From NCBI RefSeq assembly GCF_000003815.2, contig NC_049987.1, forward strand, positions 18,358,468 to 18,422,467: a DNA stretch of 64,000 nt. The letters run 5' to 3'. Origin of the DNA: Branchiostoma floridae (lineage: Eukaryota > Chordata > Leptocardii > Amphioxiformes > Branchiostomatidae). Below the pieces are notes generated by a model. The model made no database searches. It saw only the letters and a program-made list of their open reading frames with translations, and was not told the DNA's origin. Below are positions 10,907 through 20,367 of this stretch, in pieces (position 1 is the first letter of the stretch; each line of letters starts with the position of its first letter). Made by a program: the position numbers and the translations under genes.

Positions 10907-13045
10907 ATGACTGGGTCAAAGGTATCGGTCCTTGTCATGTTGCTCATGCTTGGTAAGACGCAGTCTTGTCCGTCTTGCGACCAACTTTGTTCTAGACGTA
11001 GGATTGGCTGCCACCCCGGGAGAACATGTCAGCAGAGTGTTAGCTGCAACGTGACCGGATCGAATTGTTCCAACCAGGAGCTGAGTTCTTGCTTAGCAGA
11101 TGGCGTTGACGTCCTATATCTAACTGGACATTACGACAACAAAGGCACATTGAATCCCCTACCCGCCTTGCCTATGTTGGACAAGTTAGCGCTAGGTGGT
11201 GGGAACATCCGAGACATCAGAAATGGAACATTTGCAACCTTCTCTTCTCTCAGCCTGCTGTCGTTGAATGGAAACTCTATACAGAAGGTCGGAATCTGGT
11301 TCGAAGGTCTGGAGGTCATGGAGCGACTTCACATGTATCGAAACAAGATTGAAAACATCGAAAGGGGAGCTTTCCGGTCGCTCAAAAAGCTGCAGATTCT
11401 GGATTTGAGCTGCAACAGGATTCGCTCGATCGAGGCGTGGTACTTTGAAGGATTATCAAGACTATTAGTACTTAAGTTGGAGCACAATGGAATCTCTCGC
11501 ATCGCAGCCAGTGCTTTCGATCTGGTGAAATCAATTAAACTTAGTAACAATATGCTACAGACCCTTAGCCCAGAGTGGTTACAAAACGTCCCCCCAAGAG
11601 CAAACGTTCACCTGGATAGTAACCTGCTTCCCACTATTGCGAAAGAAACGCTTGATGCTATTCACGGCAAGTTTGTTGTTGCGTATAACAACCCATTTCC
11701 CTGCACCTGTACGCTGAACAGCTTGAAGACTGAGGGAATGACCATTCTAGAAAGATCAGAACGCCTCTACTGCAGCTACCCGCCGTATCTTAAAGGGAAG
11801 AAGATCTCAGAGGTGTCCAGAGAAGACATGCCATGTCCACCTCCTGTAGCCAAGGTGTCACGTGCTGACAACGGAACCACTCTCCTGTGCGAGGTTTACT
11901 GGGAACAACAGCCGGACATCAGTTGGGTGGGTCCAGAAGGAAGCAACATCAGCGCATCAACCAACACATCTGGCAATGGTATGACCACGCACTTGAAACA
12001 CGAAGTGAGTCCAGATGGGCACTCTCTAACATTCGGGACAGAATGTTCCAGCAAGCCAACAGAATGTTCAACACTCAACTTTATGGGCAAGTCGACATAC
12101 AAGCTACTCATGAGCCAGAAGGTCCTCCAGGAATGGGCGGAGGGTGCTTACCGCTGTTCCATAACGTACCCAGTGGGTAATTTCTCAGTAAAGCTGGTTT
12201 TGTCTTTGACCAATTCAAGAGAAAATGATTCCATTTCTTTGCGTGATGATGGAGAAGAAGAAAATCATCCATCGACTGATCTATCTCCGGTAGGAGCCAT
12301 CACTACTACGGAGAAGATGCCCATGGAATACGTCTTACTGCCGCAAGGCCAGCATCTGAAGGATTCTTGTATACTTCACCTGATCTACACAGGTATCATC
12401 GCTGTCAGCGTTAGCCTTTTGGTCGGCGTTATGTTTGGTTGGCTCATCAGCCTCAAAAGATCCAACGATCCCAACACCATGGCGATGCGTGAACTTCCAC
12501 CTTTACCATTATATCGCCGGAGTTCACAGCTATCTCTCCACCACTATGAAGTGATTCCTGACAATGTTGCTACATCCTTACATGCTAGAGACAAGAATGA
12601 TCTCAACAAGCACAAACGACGAGCGAAACAAACCGAAATTTTCCACAACCCTCAATACGAGGAAGGCAACGTGAAACAAAGGCGGGAAAAACACACCGAG
12701 GGTTTCTTGAACCCTCAATACGGAGAAGACAACGTGAAACAACGCCGGGAAAAACACACCGATGTTTTCTACAACCCTAAATACGGACAGGGGAACAGAA
12801 GGCGACGGTGGTCAACACCATTGGTAGCGTCCTACAACGACAGGCTACCAATGTCAACAAATCAGAGAAGCCCATGTTTTGATGAAGGAGCCAAGCAGAT
12901 CCAGGATCTTACTGTTCTTGGACGTGACCTGCAATCCGCAGGAGACAAGAAAAGCCCGACCCCATTAGCGCACCCCTACATGCTCCCTCAAACACAGACG
13001 GAGTTTAAAGAGTCCCCTGGGTATGAAAAGGACGGATCCGATTGA
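10907..13045 (+). CDS. LRR-Ig single-pass receptor with three NPxY repeats in its tail
   Basis: A complete 712-residue protein in one exon. A hydrophobic signal peptide (residues 1-20) is followed by a Cys-rich LRR N-cap, about six leucine-rich repeats (roughly 65-250, e.g. LQILDLSCNRI), and an LRR C-cap with CxC at 266/268. One Ig domain follows (about 313-432; Cys in LLCEV, Trp in ISWVG, Cys in YRCSI), then a serine/acidic linker, a transmembrane helix (about 493-515) and a cytoplasmic tail of about 195 residues. The tail has three 21-residue repeats, each ending in NPQY or NPKY (581, 602, 623), the type of motif bound by PTB domains. The family is an amphioxus-expanded class of putative immune or adhesion receptors; the ligand is unknown. 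The start is the first ATG and is immediately followed by the signal peptide. Confidence 0.92.
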   Translation: MTGSKVSVLVMLLMLGKTQSCPSCDQLCSRRRIGCHPGRTCQQSVSCNVTGSNCSNQELSSCLADGVDVLYLTGHYDNKGTLNPLPALPMLDKLALGGGNIRDIRNGTFATFSSLSLLSLNGNSIQKVGIWFEGLEVMERLHMYRNKIENIERGAFRSLKKLQILDLSCNRIRSIEAWYFEGLSRLLVLKLEHNGISRIAASAFDLVKSIKLSNNMLQTLSPEWLQNVPPRANVHLDSNLLPTIAKETLDAIHGKFVVAYNNPFPCTCTLNSLKTEGMTILERSERLYCSYPPYLKGKKISEVSREDMPCPPPVAKVSRADNGTTLLCEVYWEQQPDISWVGPEGSNISASTNTSGNGMTTHLKHEVSPDGHSLTFGTECSSKPTECSTLNFMGKSTYKLLMSQKVLQEWAEGAYRCSITYPVGNFSVKLVLSLTNSRENDSISLRDDGEEENHPSTDLSPVGAITTTEKMPMEYVLLPQGQHLKDSCILHLIYTGIIAVSVSLLVGVMFGWLISLKRSNDPNTMAMRELPPLPLYRRSSQLSLHHYEVIPDNVATSLHARDKNDLNKHKRRAKQTEIFHNPQYEEGNVKQRREKHTEGFLNPQYGEDNVKQRREKHTDVFYNPKYGQGNRRRRWSTPLVASYNDRLPMSTNQRSPCFDEGAKQIQDLTVLGRDLQSAGDKKSPTPLAHPYMLPQTQTEFKESPGYEKDGSD

Positions 13046-13537
13046 CTGTAAGAGATCGCAATGATCTCATTTTTACCATGATTCGAAGAACCATGAAGAG
13101 TCGATGAAAAGCTGTTTCAAAAGCCATTGTACAAAAACAACAAGACCTTAGTCCTTGCGAAGAGAAAGGAAACTGCAACTTATAGTGTCCTAAAGAGAAT
13201 GTATTCTACAAACTATCACAAGCTCTATTACAAGTTGACAACATATTATAATTATCGTTCTCCTATAATAACGACATGATTTGACAACTCAATGTTGATA
13301 TTGAGGCATGTACAGTAGATCTTAATTAAACCTATTGTAGTTATGATACCAAAATGTCAAGGTCATTTATTATAAGAAAGTGTATCTATAGAGCGTTAAA
13401 GTCGATGTAACATATCATAACAACTTTGTTTTATTTGCAAACTCATTACATTATGGTTAAGTGCATGTACAGTCTCAAACTGAGAGTAAAGTATTGGAGT
13501 GTATAGGTCTTTTTTCTAATCAATTATTAAGGTCCTA

Positions 13538-13889
13538 CGTTTTGCTATTGATGAGTTTTACTTACACTTCAATATGCACCGGTATTGTAGTTGATGTAGT
13601 CTATATCATTAAAATATAAATATGCCTGATGATAAGTAAATGTAAGTAATCAGTTAAATCTACGTTCCTTTCCATTCATTTTAATCAGAATTTAATATGA
13701 TTTACTATGTACCGTAAGTTGCTGCGTTTTCCATTGACGAATTTGACTTATTCTTCTACTGTACTGTAGCCGATGTAATCTCCGTGATAAAAGTATAAAA
13801 ATGACTGATGATAATGTAATCAACCAGTCAAGTTTACGTTCATTTTAATTCATTTTAATCGAGATGTCATATGACTTACTATGTACATG
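13538..13889 (+). repeat. tandem duplication in the receptor 3' UTR, period about 186 bp
   Basis: Two diverged copies (13538-13712 and 13724-13889) share CGTTTT, GATGTA, CTGATGATAA, TTACGTTC, CATTTTAATC and the ACTATGTAC end. They lie between the stop codon of the LRR-Ig receptor and its candidate polyadenylation signals. Confidence 0.7.
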
Positions 13890-13934
13890 ATATACGTATC
13901 CCATTTTAGCAATGGTTACAATGTATGGTATCAG

Positions 13935-13954
13935 AATAAAATGATTGAAATAAA
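13935..13954 (+). terminator. candidate polyadenylation signals of the LRR-Ig gene
   Basis: Two AATAAA hexamers (13935-13940 and 13949-13954) lie about 900 bp after the receptor stop codon and just before a MITE. Confidence 0.45.
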
Positions 13955-13991
13955 AGGCGACTATAGTTTCATTTCAAGTTAGTACAAAGGA

Positions 13992-14201
13992 TACTGTAAA
14001 TGCAGAAATGTTCGCGGTGGATTAATGTTCGCGGTTTTCGCGGCGACCACTTTATCGCGAACTTAAAACCACCGCGAACATTTTTCTATAATGGTATTAG
14101 ATTGCAGTCGACGGTGTTACCGCGAAATTAAAACCACCGCGAAAAGTCATTTTCCCGCTACCGCGAAATTAAATCCCCGCGAACTTAAATGCATTTACAG
14201 T
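13992..14201. mobile_element. MITE with TACTGTAAATGCA termini, copy 1
   Basis: The ends are inverted (TACTGTAAATGCA ... TGCATTTACAGTA) and the body is built of TTCGCGGTGG / CCACCGCGAA hairpins. A second copy of the same length and layout is at 58932-59131. No coding capacity. Confidence 0.8.
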
Positions 14202-14688
14202 ATTTAATTTCTGTGTCACCCCTGATAGTTTGATGGTATGCACATGGAAAGTATAACCTCACAACTCCTATGCTTCTATTATGTTTCAAAACTAAGGCAT
14301 CATTTTAAAGAAAATATCTAATTAGTAACTTAGAATGGGATGCTACACATGTAGCTACATGTATCCCTTGACGAATCGGGTACGTTCTAAAACTGCATCA
14401 TATATTTTGAGAAAATATGAGAAAATATGAAGATTGAAAAATAGCTGCTAAAGTGCATCATCTTAGCTTTGTATGATTATTATACCAAGGAGGTTAAAAA
14501 TCACTAACAAGAAAGTTTGTCTTTTTTTCAAATCTATCTTAATGTACTTGAATGTAAGTTCATCTGTGACGGTAGTTAACATAATGATACGATTTTTAAG
14601 ACTTTATATCCGTACACAAAAATAAAGCGCTTACCAACAAGCTTTCGATCAGTCCTCTGATCCTTCTCAAGTTGTAATGACCCAAGAC

Positions 14689-15090
14689 CTAAGTCGCACT
14701 TCCGGAACGGAAGTGTGACGTCAGTAAAGGGTCAAAGGTGCTTGACAGTCGGTATCGGCCCCCGTCTCGGTTGAGGGAAGGTTGATGGGCTCTGATGTAA
14801 ATGGCCTCTTTCACTCCCCTGAGAAAGTAATCCTGTTCGGAATCAAGTATCTCCACCTTGTCGAAATCCACCGAGTGTCCCGGAGATTCTATGTGGATGT
14901 GTTGTGCCACCTCCGATGTTTTGACTGAGCTGGGCCGTCTATGCTCTAGAAACCTGGTTCTGAGAGCGCGGCTAGTTTCACCTACGTAGGATTCCTGACA
15001 AGGGCCACGGATGTTTTGGCCTTGGCAAGGAATGTGGTAAATGACACCACACTTACCAGCCTTTGGAGTTTTATCCTTAGGTGCAACCAA
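14689..15090 (-). pseudogene. GIY-YIG endonuclease domain of the inverted PLE copy
   Basis: An open frame of 133 codons encodes VIYHIPC...SYVGETSRALRTRFLEHRR, the VIY/YVG signature of the Penelope GIY-YIG nuclease with its following Arg and Glu. It is 5'-truncated: the RT part is missing, and the first codon is simply where the inverted copy begins. It differs from the plus-strand copy at only a few residues. Confidence 0.8.
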
Positions 15091-15096
15091 ATACTG

Positions 15097-16054
15097 ATAC
15101 CAATGTTGATGATACCAATACCAAACTCAAGAAGATATATGCACAAGAATTCCTAGATCACCCCAATAGTTTAGATCCTGACATCAAGTTTACGACAGAG
15201 AAGGAACAGAATAGGTCACTACCCTTTCTGGACACCTTGACTGTGATTCAAGAAGACGGTTCTCTCCGCATTAAGATATACCGCAAACCCACCCACACTG
15301 ATCAGTATCTTAATTTTGCCTCTAACCATCCTCTTGACCATAAACTTGGAGTGGTTAGGACCTTGTTCCATAGAGCTGAAACTGTGATTTCGGAACAAGA
15401 AGATATACAATCAGAGAAGGAACATCTGGTTTCCGCGCTTAAACAATGTGGCTACCCTGGTTGGGCCATTGACAAGGTAGACTTACCTGGTATAGAGAAA
15501 CCCTGAGTTCTACTAACCATGATCCTGGTCGTGTCAACAGAGGTTTTGTCATTCTCCCGTACGTAAAAGACCTCTCAGAGGCCCTCAGGAGAATCTTTGA
15601 CACGCACGGAGTCAAAACGTGCTTCAAACCCACAAAGACCCTGAGACAGTATTTGGTTGCACCTAAGGATAAAACTCCAAAGGCTGATAAGTGTGGTGTC
15701 ATTTACCACATTCCTTGCCAAGGCCAAAACATCCGTGGCCCTTGTCAGGAATCCTACGTAGGTGAAACTAGCCGCGCTCTCAGAACCAGGTTTCTAGAGC
15801 ATAGACGGCCCAGCTCAGTCAAAACATCGGAGGTGGCACAACACATCCACATAGAATCTCCGGGACACTCGGTGGATTTCGACAAGGTGGAGATACTTGA
15901 TTCCGAACAGGATTACTTTCTCAGGGGAGTGAAAGAGGCCATTTACATCAGAGCCCATCAACCTTCCCTCAACCGATACAGGGGCCGATACCGACTGTCA
16001 AGCACCTTTGACCCTTTACTGACGTCACACTTCCGTTCCGGAAGTGCGACTTAG
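15097..16054 (+). pseudogene. Penelope-like RT C-terminus plus GIY-YIG endonuclease, frameshifted
   Basis: The first frame (to a TGA at 15504-15506) encodes the end of a Penelope RT, with LPFLDTL, a DGSL strand and YRKPTHTDQYL. The protein continues in another frame from about 15503 (NRGFVILPYVKDLSEAL...), which stays open through the GIY-YIG domain to 16054. One indel near 15500 therefore separates the two. The intact ancestor would reverse-transcribe the element RNA and nick target DNA with the GIY-YIG domain. The N-terminal RT motifs are absent. Confidence 0.8.
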
Positions 16055-16067
16055 GTCTTGGGTCATT

Positions 16068-16102
16068 ACAACTTGAGAAGGATCAGAGGACTGATCGAAA
16101 GC
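16068..16102 (+). ncRNA. hammerhead-like hairpin in the PLE terminal repeat
   Basis: TTGAGAAG, then a perfect 6-bp stem (GATCAG/CTGATC), then GAAAGC. This resembles a decayed hammerhead core (CUGANGA, stem II, GAAA). The mirror copy is at about 14642-14676 on the minus strand. PLE terminal repeats are known to carry hammerhead ribozymes. The first core strand is imperfect here, so activity is doubtful. Confidence 0.4.
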
Positions 16103-16760
16103 TTGTTGGTAAGCGCTTTATTTTTGTGTACGGATATAAAGTCTTAAAAATCGTATCACTATCTTAATGTATTTGATGAGAAAGCAAACCCAGATTGTTT
16201 GCCCCACCGTGCATGACAAGATAGGATATTTCCTGTCAAACTCAACAGGAAAACCTCCTTGATTATACCAACATGTATGGGAAAGTTCGCATCTGCAAAC
16301 ACATCATAGATTATTTGTCTCTTGATTTCAGAGTGCTTGTTATGCATACATGTGACAACAAAGCGATAATACATGAAAAAAATAGAGAAATACACACCTT
16401 ACTTCTATCATATCGATATCTGTATTCTTAGGGATGTTATGTAGGGATTCGTACGTTGGAAATCTTACGTTTGTATGTAGATTTAAGTTTTCAGTTTACC
16501 TTAAAGAATCTGACGCCAAATCTAAAAAAAAACCTGCAAATGCATCACATTTTGTCTGTTATATTGTTAATTTTCCAGAGTCTGTTATATTGTTAAAAGT
16601 CTTCCGTACCTAGCGTGCGGAAATTCTTGTCTCTGCGTCATTTCTTTATCCTTCATGTGCTGATCTTCGAATTCCAGTCGGCAACTAAAGAAACCTGTAT
16701 ATGTTTGTTACATATCTAAACCTCTATCGTTAGGATCTTCTCGTAACTTTCCTAACTTTA

Positions 16761-17177
16761 CAACACGCTAACCCTTCATGCTTGTGGCTCTTGCCGTCCT
16801 GCCGTTTCCGACAAGAGTACAAGATCACAGTTCCTAACTATCCCATCCAATCCCCTCATACAACACACTAACCCTTCATGCTTGTGGCTCTTGCCGTCCT
16901 GCCGTTTCCGACAAGAGTACAAGATCACATTTCCTAACCATCCCATCGAATTTCTTCATACAACACACTAACCCGTCATGCTTGTGGCTCTTGCCGCCCT
17001 GCCGTTTCCGACAAGACCACAAGATCACATTTCCTAACCATCCCATCAAATCCCTTCATACAACACACTAACCCTTCATGCTTGTGTCTCTTGCCGTCCT
17101 GTCATTTCCGACAAGACCACAAGAGCACATTTCCTAGTCATCTCATCACTTCATACAACACACCAACCCGTCATATC
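16761..17177 (+). repeat. 100-bp tandem repeat, four units
   Basis: CAACACACTAACCCTTCATG recurs at 16761, 16861, 16961, 17061 and (partial) 17156. Each unit contains CTTGTGGCTCTTGCCGTCCT and TTTCCGACAAGA. Three units are exactly 100 bp and the last is 95 bp. No coding or RNA function is recognised. Confidence 0.9.
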
Positions 17178-17179
17178 AA

Positions 17180-18530
17180 AATGGCGCCACCATTCCCGTC
17201 ATACACCGCAAAACAAAATGGCGGCGCCCATAAATGTCAACAAAAACAGAACCGGTTTTGCTACCGCAAACCTGTAATAATGACAAAATACATACGTGTT
17301 TAACATGGGTGCGTTATTTTTGTAATGAACCTACATTCATTCTTAGTTGAGCACATTTACCATTCATCACGTAAAAGATATTAAAAGAAGAAAAATTAAC
17401 CTCGAGGCATACAGTATTTTGTATGACAGTTGCAAAATGCAGTAAGCCACGCAAAACAACAGTCACTTTTAAGCTGCCACTGGTTTATCCTACAAGTCAT
17501 CAGATCCCAGGACTGTGTACCTCAAACCTAGTGGGCGGCTATCGAACATTGCCTAATGTAGTCAGTTACAAACCAAGGAGGTTGTACAAACTTTCACTAA
17601 ATTAAATCTAACGTTTGAGATCATTTGGGCTGACTAAAAGGGGATTTAGCATCGCTATAATCATGCGTACGTGCAGAAATCTACTCTTTGAGTCGGAACA
17701 GTTTTATGCAGATGGTAGTTACTGAAAATATGTGAATAAAAAGATATTCAAGTTACATCTAATGATATCATTATTATTGTCATCCTCATCATCATCATCG
17801 AAATTCGACAAGTTTGACGGTACTTATACATGTGCATTACTGACCGTGCTCAACAAATCCTGGAAACCACATCCTACAAAAGAGCATTTGTACAGGAATA
17901 TTCCTGCTGTAACATCCATCATAAGGGAGCGTAGGACAAGAATCGCGCTGCGCTGCTTCAGGATCAACAAAGAAGAAATCGCAAGCCGACTCATACCGTG
18001 GGTGCCAACACACTGATAGATACATATTCAGGACGATCTCGAAAGACTTACATGGACGTCTATGGAGCAGAACCAGAAGCTTGATCCTTAAAATACTGAC
18101 ACAGGTGTATGAAGCAATGTTCATCTAAATTCAATACTGTTAATTAGTATGGAGGCACACAGACACAAGATATGTAGCATTGCTGTAAATGATCTTAACA
18201 TCGTTTTTATTACCCTTTCCTTTTAGTGAGTACTGTTACAGCGGATGCACAGACACAAACTCTTTACTAAATAGAAATTTATCTTAGAATACACGTTATT
18301 GTAATTATCTTTGACAACAACTACGTACGCTTGAACCATGAACCAATCATTCTTTATCAATGCACAACTGTAAAGCAGTGGAAAGTCAAAGAAATGAGCA
18401 AAAAGGAAAAATTAAAAAAGCAAAGAAATTCTCACGTTTTGTGTCTAGTTTCTATTTTGGAAAAAGGTAATAAGTGAACAATAGAAACAAAAATTATGCA
18501 TCACGTTATTTCTGGTTGCTAACTGACAGT
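17180..18530. other. intergenic, no gene recognised
   Basis: Short ORFs only (for example 17732-18016) without domains or convincing splice sites. A short CATCAT run occurs near 17780. The part nearest 18530 is presumably the 3' UTR of the zinc-finger gene. Confidence 0.45.
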
Positions 18531-18578
18531 AATTTCACTGGTGTTTCTTTCTCATATGCCTGACGAAGTGGGACTTAT

Positions 18579-20042
18579 CTACAGACTTATAGTCACACTC
18601 TTGACAACTATTAAGGGTTTCTCACCGGTGTGACGCCTCCTGTGTCTAGAAAGATGGCTATTGTTACTTGTACTGTAGTCACAATCCTTACATTTGTAGG
18701 GTTTCACACCAGAGTGGCACATTATGTGCTTCTCAATGCATGGCTTTCGGTAGGTCTTGTAGTCACAGATTTCACATCTGTAAGGTTCTGTGTCTGTGTG
18801 TCTTTTCATATGGTAGGATAACTCTTGTTTAAATGACGTCTTGTAGTTGCAGTGATTACACTTGAACGGTTTCTCGCCAGTGTGTGTTCTGATGTGTTCC
18901 ACAAGACGACATTTGCGGTATGCCCTGTAACCACATTCGTCGCACATGTACGGTTTTTCTTCTTTGTTACGTTTTCTGTGCTTGGAGGAGCTGTTTACGA
19001 ATGATGTTTCTAATTCGCACACATAGCGTTTGGAACCGATCTGTGAGGCATTGTCAGGACGAAGGGACGACATGTTCTTACAATCCTGGTCTGGAATCGG
19101 TTGACAAGAAGCCAAAGGTGTTTCCTCACTACTGTCTTTTCTACTCTGCTCGTGTCCGTTGTTAGTTAAACCAATGTCTCGGTCATCGGTATAGTGTTCA
19201 GTTTGATCCGGGTTTGAAGGTTGGGAAATTTGTCCGTTCTGATCATCCTGGGACATATGGCATTCTATTTTCATATGTACGTCACCGTGGTCTGGAAGCA
19301 GATGACAAGAAGCCAAAGGTGCTTCCTCACGGGGTATATTGTTTTTTAGAGGAGTCTCAGAGTAAGAGGTATTCATTGAATTAAGTGTATCCTGCACCTG
19401 AATATGTGTACTGAATGTAGAAGTGCCGACGTTAAGCTCATCATGACAAGGTCTACCTGCATCATCCTCATCCTCAGTACTAATAGCAAAGTCTTCCTCT
19501 TTAATGAGAGGGTCTGTTGTGTTATTTATGTGTATCATAGAGGTATCGTATGAAGGTATCGTCGGTGATCCTAGACTGGGCATGTTACAAAGTTCGTCTT
19601 GTTGTGGAACAGCCTGTTTGGTATCAAGCTCTCGCTCCTTTGCATGCATGAGCATTTCACTACTTGTATCGCTTTCCTTCTTGATCAGAATTTCCAGTCC
19701 AGAACTCTGCTGTGATGCGTCAGGACTTGCAGTCTGTGATACCATTGTTTCAGTGCACGCAGTCAGAACGTTCTCTTGCATGGTAGCTGTCTCCTGATTT
19801 TTCCCAAATATGGTGGTTTCGTCTAGAGAACTGACTTCTGAGTTCCTTTCCCACTGACGGTATTCCTCCAACATCATGTCCCTAAGGATACTAACCAGCC
19901 TGTTCTTGATGCTGTTCTCTTTGTCTAGGTATTGAATCCTTCTGTTGAGTTCAAATATCAGCTCCTTCATGTTCAGTCTGGGGAGGACTGCTATGGTAAC
20001 CTCGTGCGAGAGGCCACAGATGAACTCCTGTTGTCTGGACAT
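18579..20042 (-). CDS. C2H2 zinc-finger protein, fifth finger frameshifted
   Basis: The protein has 487 codons from the ATG at 20042, which directly follows a good acceptor (TTGTCCTTTAG), so a 5' non-coding exon is likely. The N-terminal 70 or so residues look helical and charged, a possible oligomerisation region with no named domain. A long acidic, Ser/Thr-rich linker follows. Four tandem C2H2 fingers with TGEKP-type linkers occupy roughly residues 360-471 (MCDECGYR..., FKCNHCNYK..., YRCEICDYK..., YKCKDCDYS...). After the fourth linker the frame runs into 11 unrelated residues and a stop. In the next frame a fifth finger (SCQECDYKSVDKSH...HMRKKH) continues to a stop at 18535. A small indel near 18613 has therefore cut the protein short, or is an assembly error. 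Probable nuclear DNA-binding regulator. Confidence 0.85.
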   Translation of the reverse strand: MSRQQEFICGLSHEVTIAVLPRLNMKELIFELNRRIQYLDKENSIKNRLVSILRDMMLEEYRQWERNSEVSSLDETTIFGKNQETATMQENVLTACTETMVSQTASPDASQQSSGLEILIKKESDTSSEMLMHAKERELDTKQAVPQQDELCNMPSLGSPTIPSYDTSMIHINNTTDPLIKEEDFAISTEDEDDAGRPCHDELNVGTSTFSTHIQVQDTLNSMNTSYSETPLKNNIPREEAPLASCHLLPDHGDVHMKIECHMSQDDQNGQISQPSNPDQTEHYTDDRDIGLTNNGHEQSRKDSSEETPLASCQPIPDQDCKNMSSLRPDNASQIGSKRYVCELETSFVNSSSKHRKRNKEEKPYMCDECGYRAYRKCRLVEHIRTHTGEKPFKCNHCNYKTSFKQELSYHMKRHTDTEPYRCEICDYKTYRKPCIEKHIMCHSGVKPYKCKDCDYSTSNNSHLSRHRRRHTGEKPLIVVKSVTISL

Positions 20043-20359
20043 GCTAAAGGACAAATTTGATATAAACATATGCGTTTAACATAATATGAGATGTACCCAA
20101 AGAACGAAATTTTAACACCTTGTCAAAATGGAAGATGGTATTATTTTGCTAGAAAGGTTCAACTTCGACGCTTCTGTAACATGTACCTCAACCGGTCAAA
20201 ACATAATGATTTCTTCTTCTTCAGGACAGGACATGTCGATAAATGTAACCATACATTAGGATGCACGTGCACAACGGGAAAATCTCTATTAGACTAAATC
20301 TATTACAAAATGTAACTGAATGCAGAAAACGTCTATTCCCATGTTGGAATTCGCCAACA

Positions 20360-20367
20360 GTGTTCAT
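20360..20367 (+). repeat. target-site duplication (left), GTGTTCAT
   Basis: Octamer immediately before the left terminal repeat of the hAT-like element. It is repeated exactly at 22147-22154 after the right end. Confidence 0.8.

Larger units (their letters stand above)
14587..16157. mobile_element. Penelope-like element with inverted terminal copies
   Basis: Two arms of about 510 bp (14587-15096 and 15647-16157) are nearly identical reverse complements. Each encodes a GIY-YIG endonuclease and ends in a structured non-coding part followed by TTATTTTTGTGTACGG. The central 550 bp carry the end of the reverse transcriptase on the plus strand. This matches the known tendency of Penelope elements to carry a partial inverted copy at the 5' end. 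CTATCTTAATGTA occurs on both outer flanks (near 14535 and 16159) and may mark a target duplication. The element lacks most of its RT. Confidence 0.85.
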
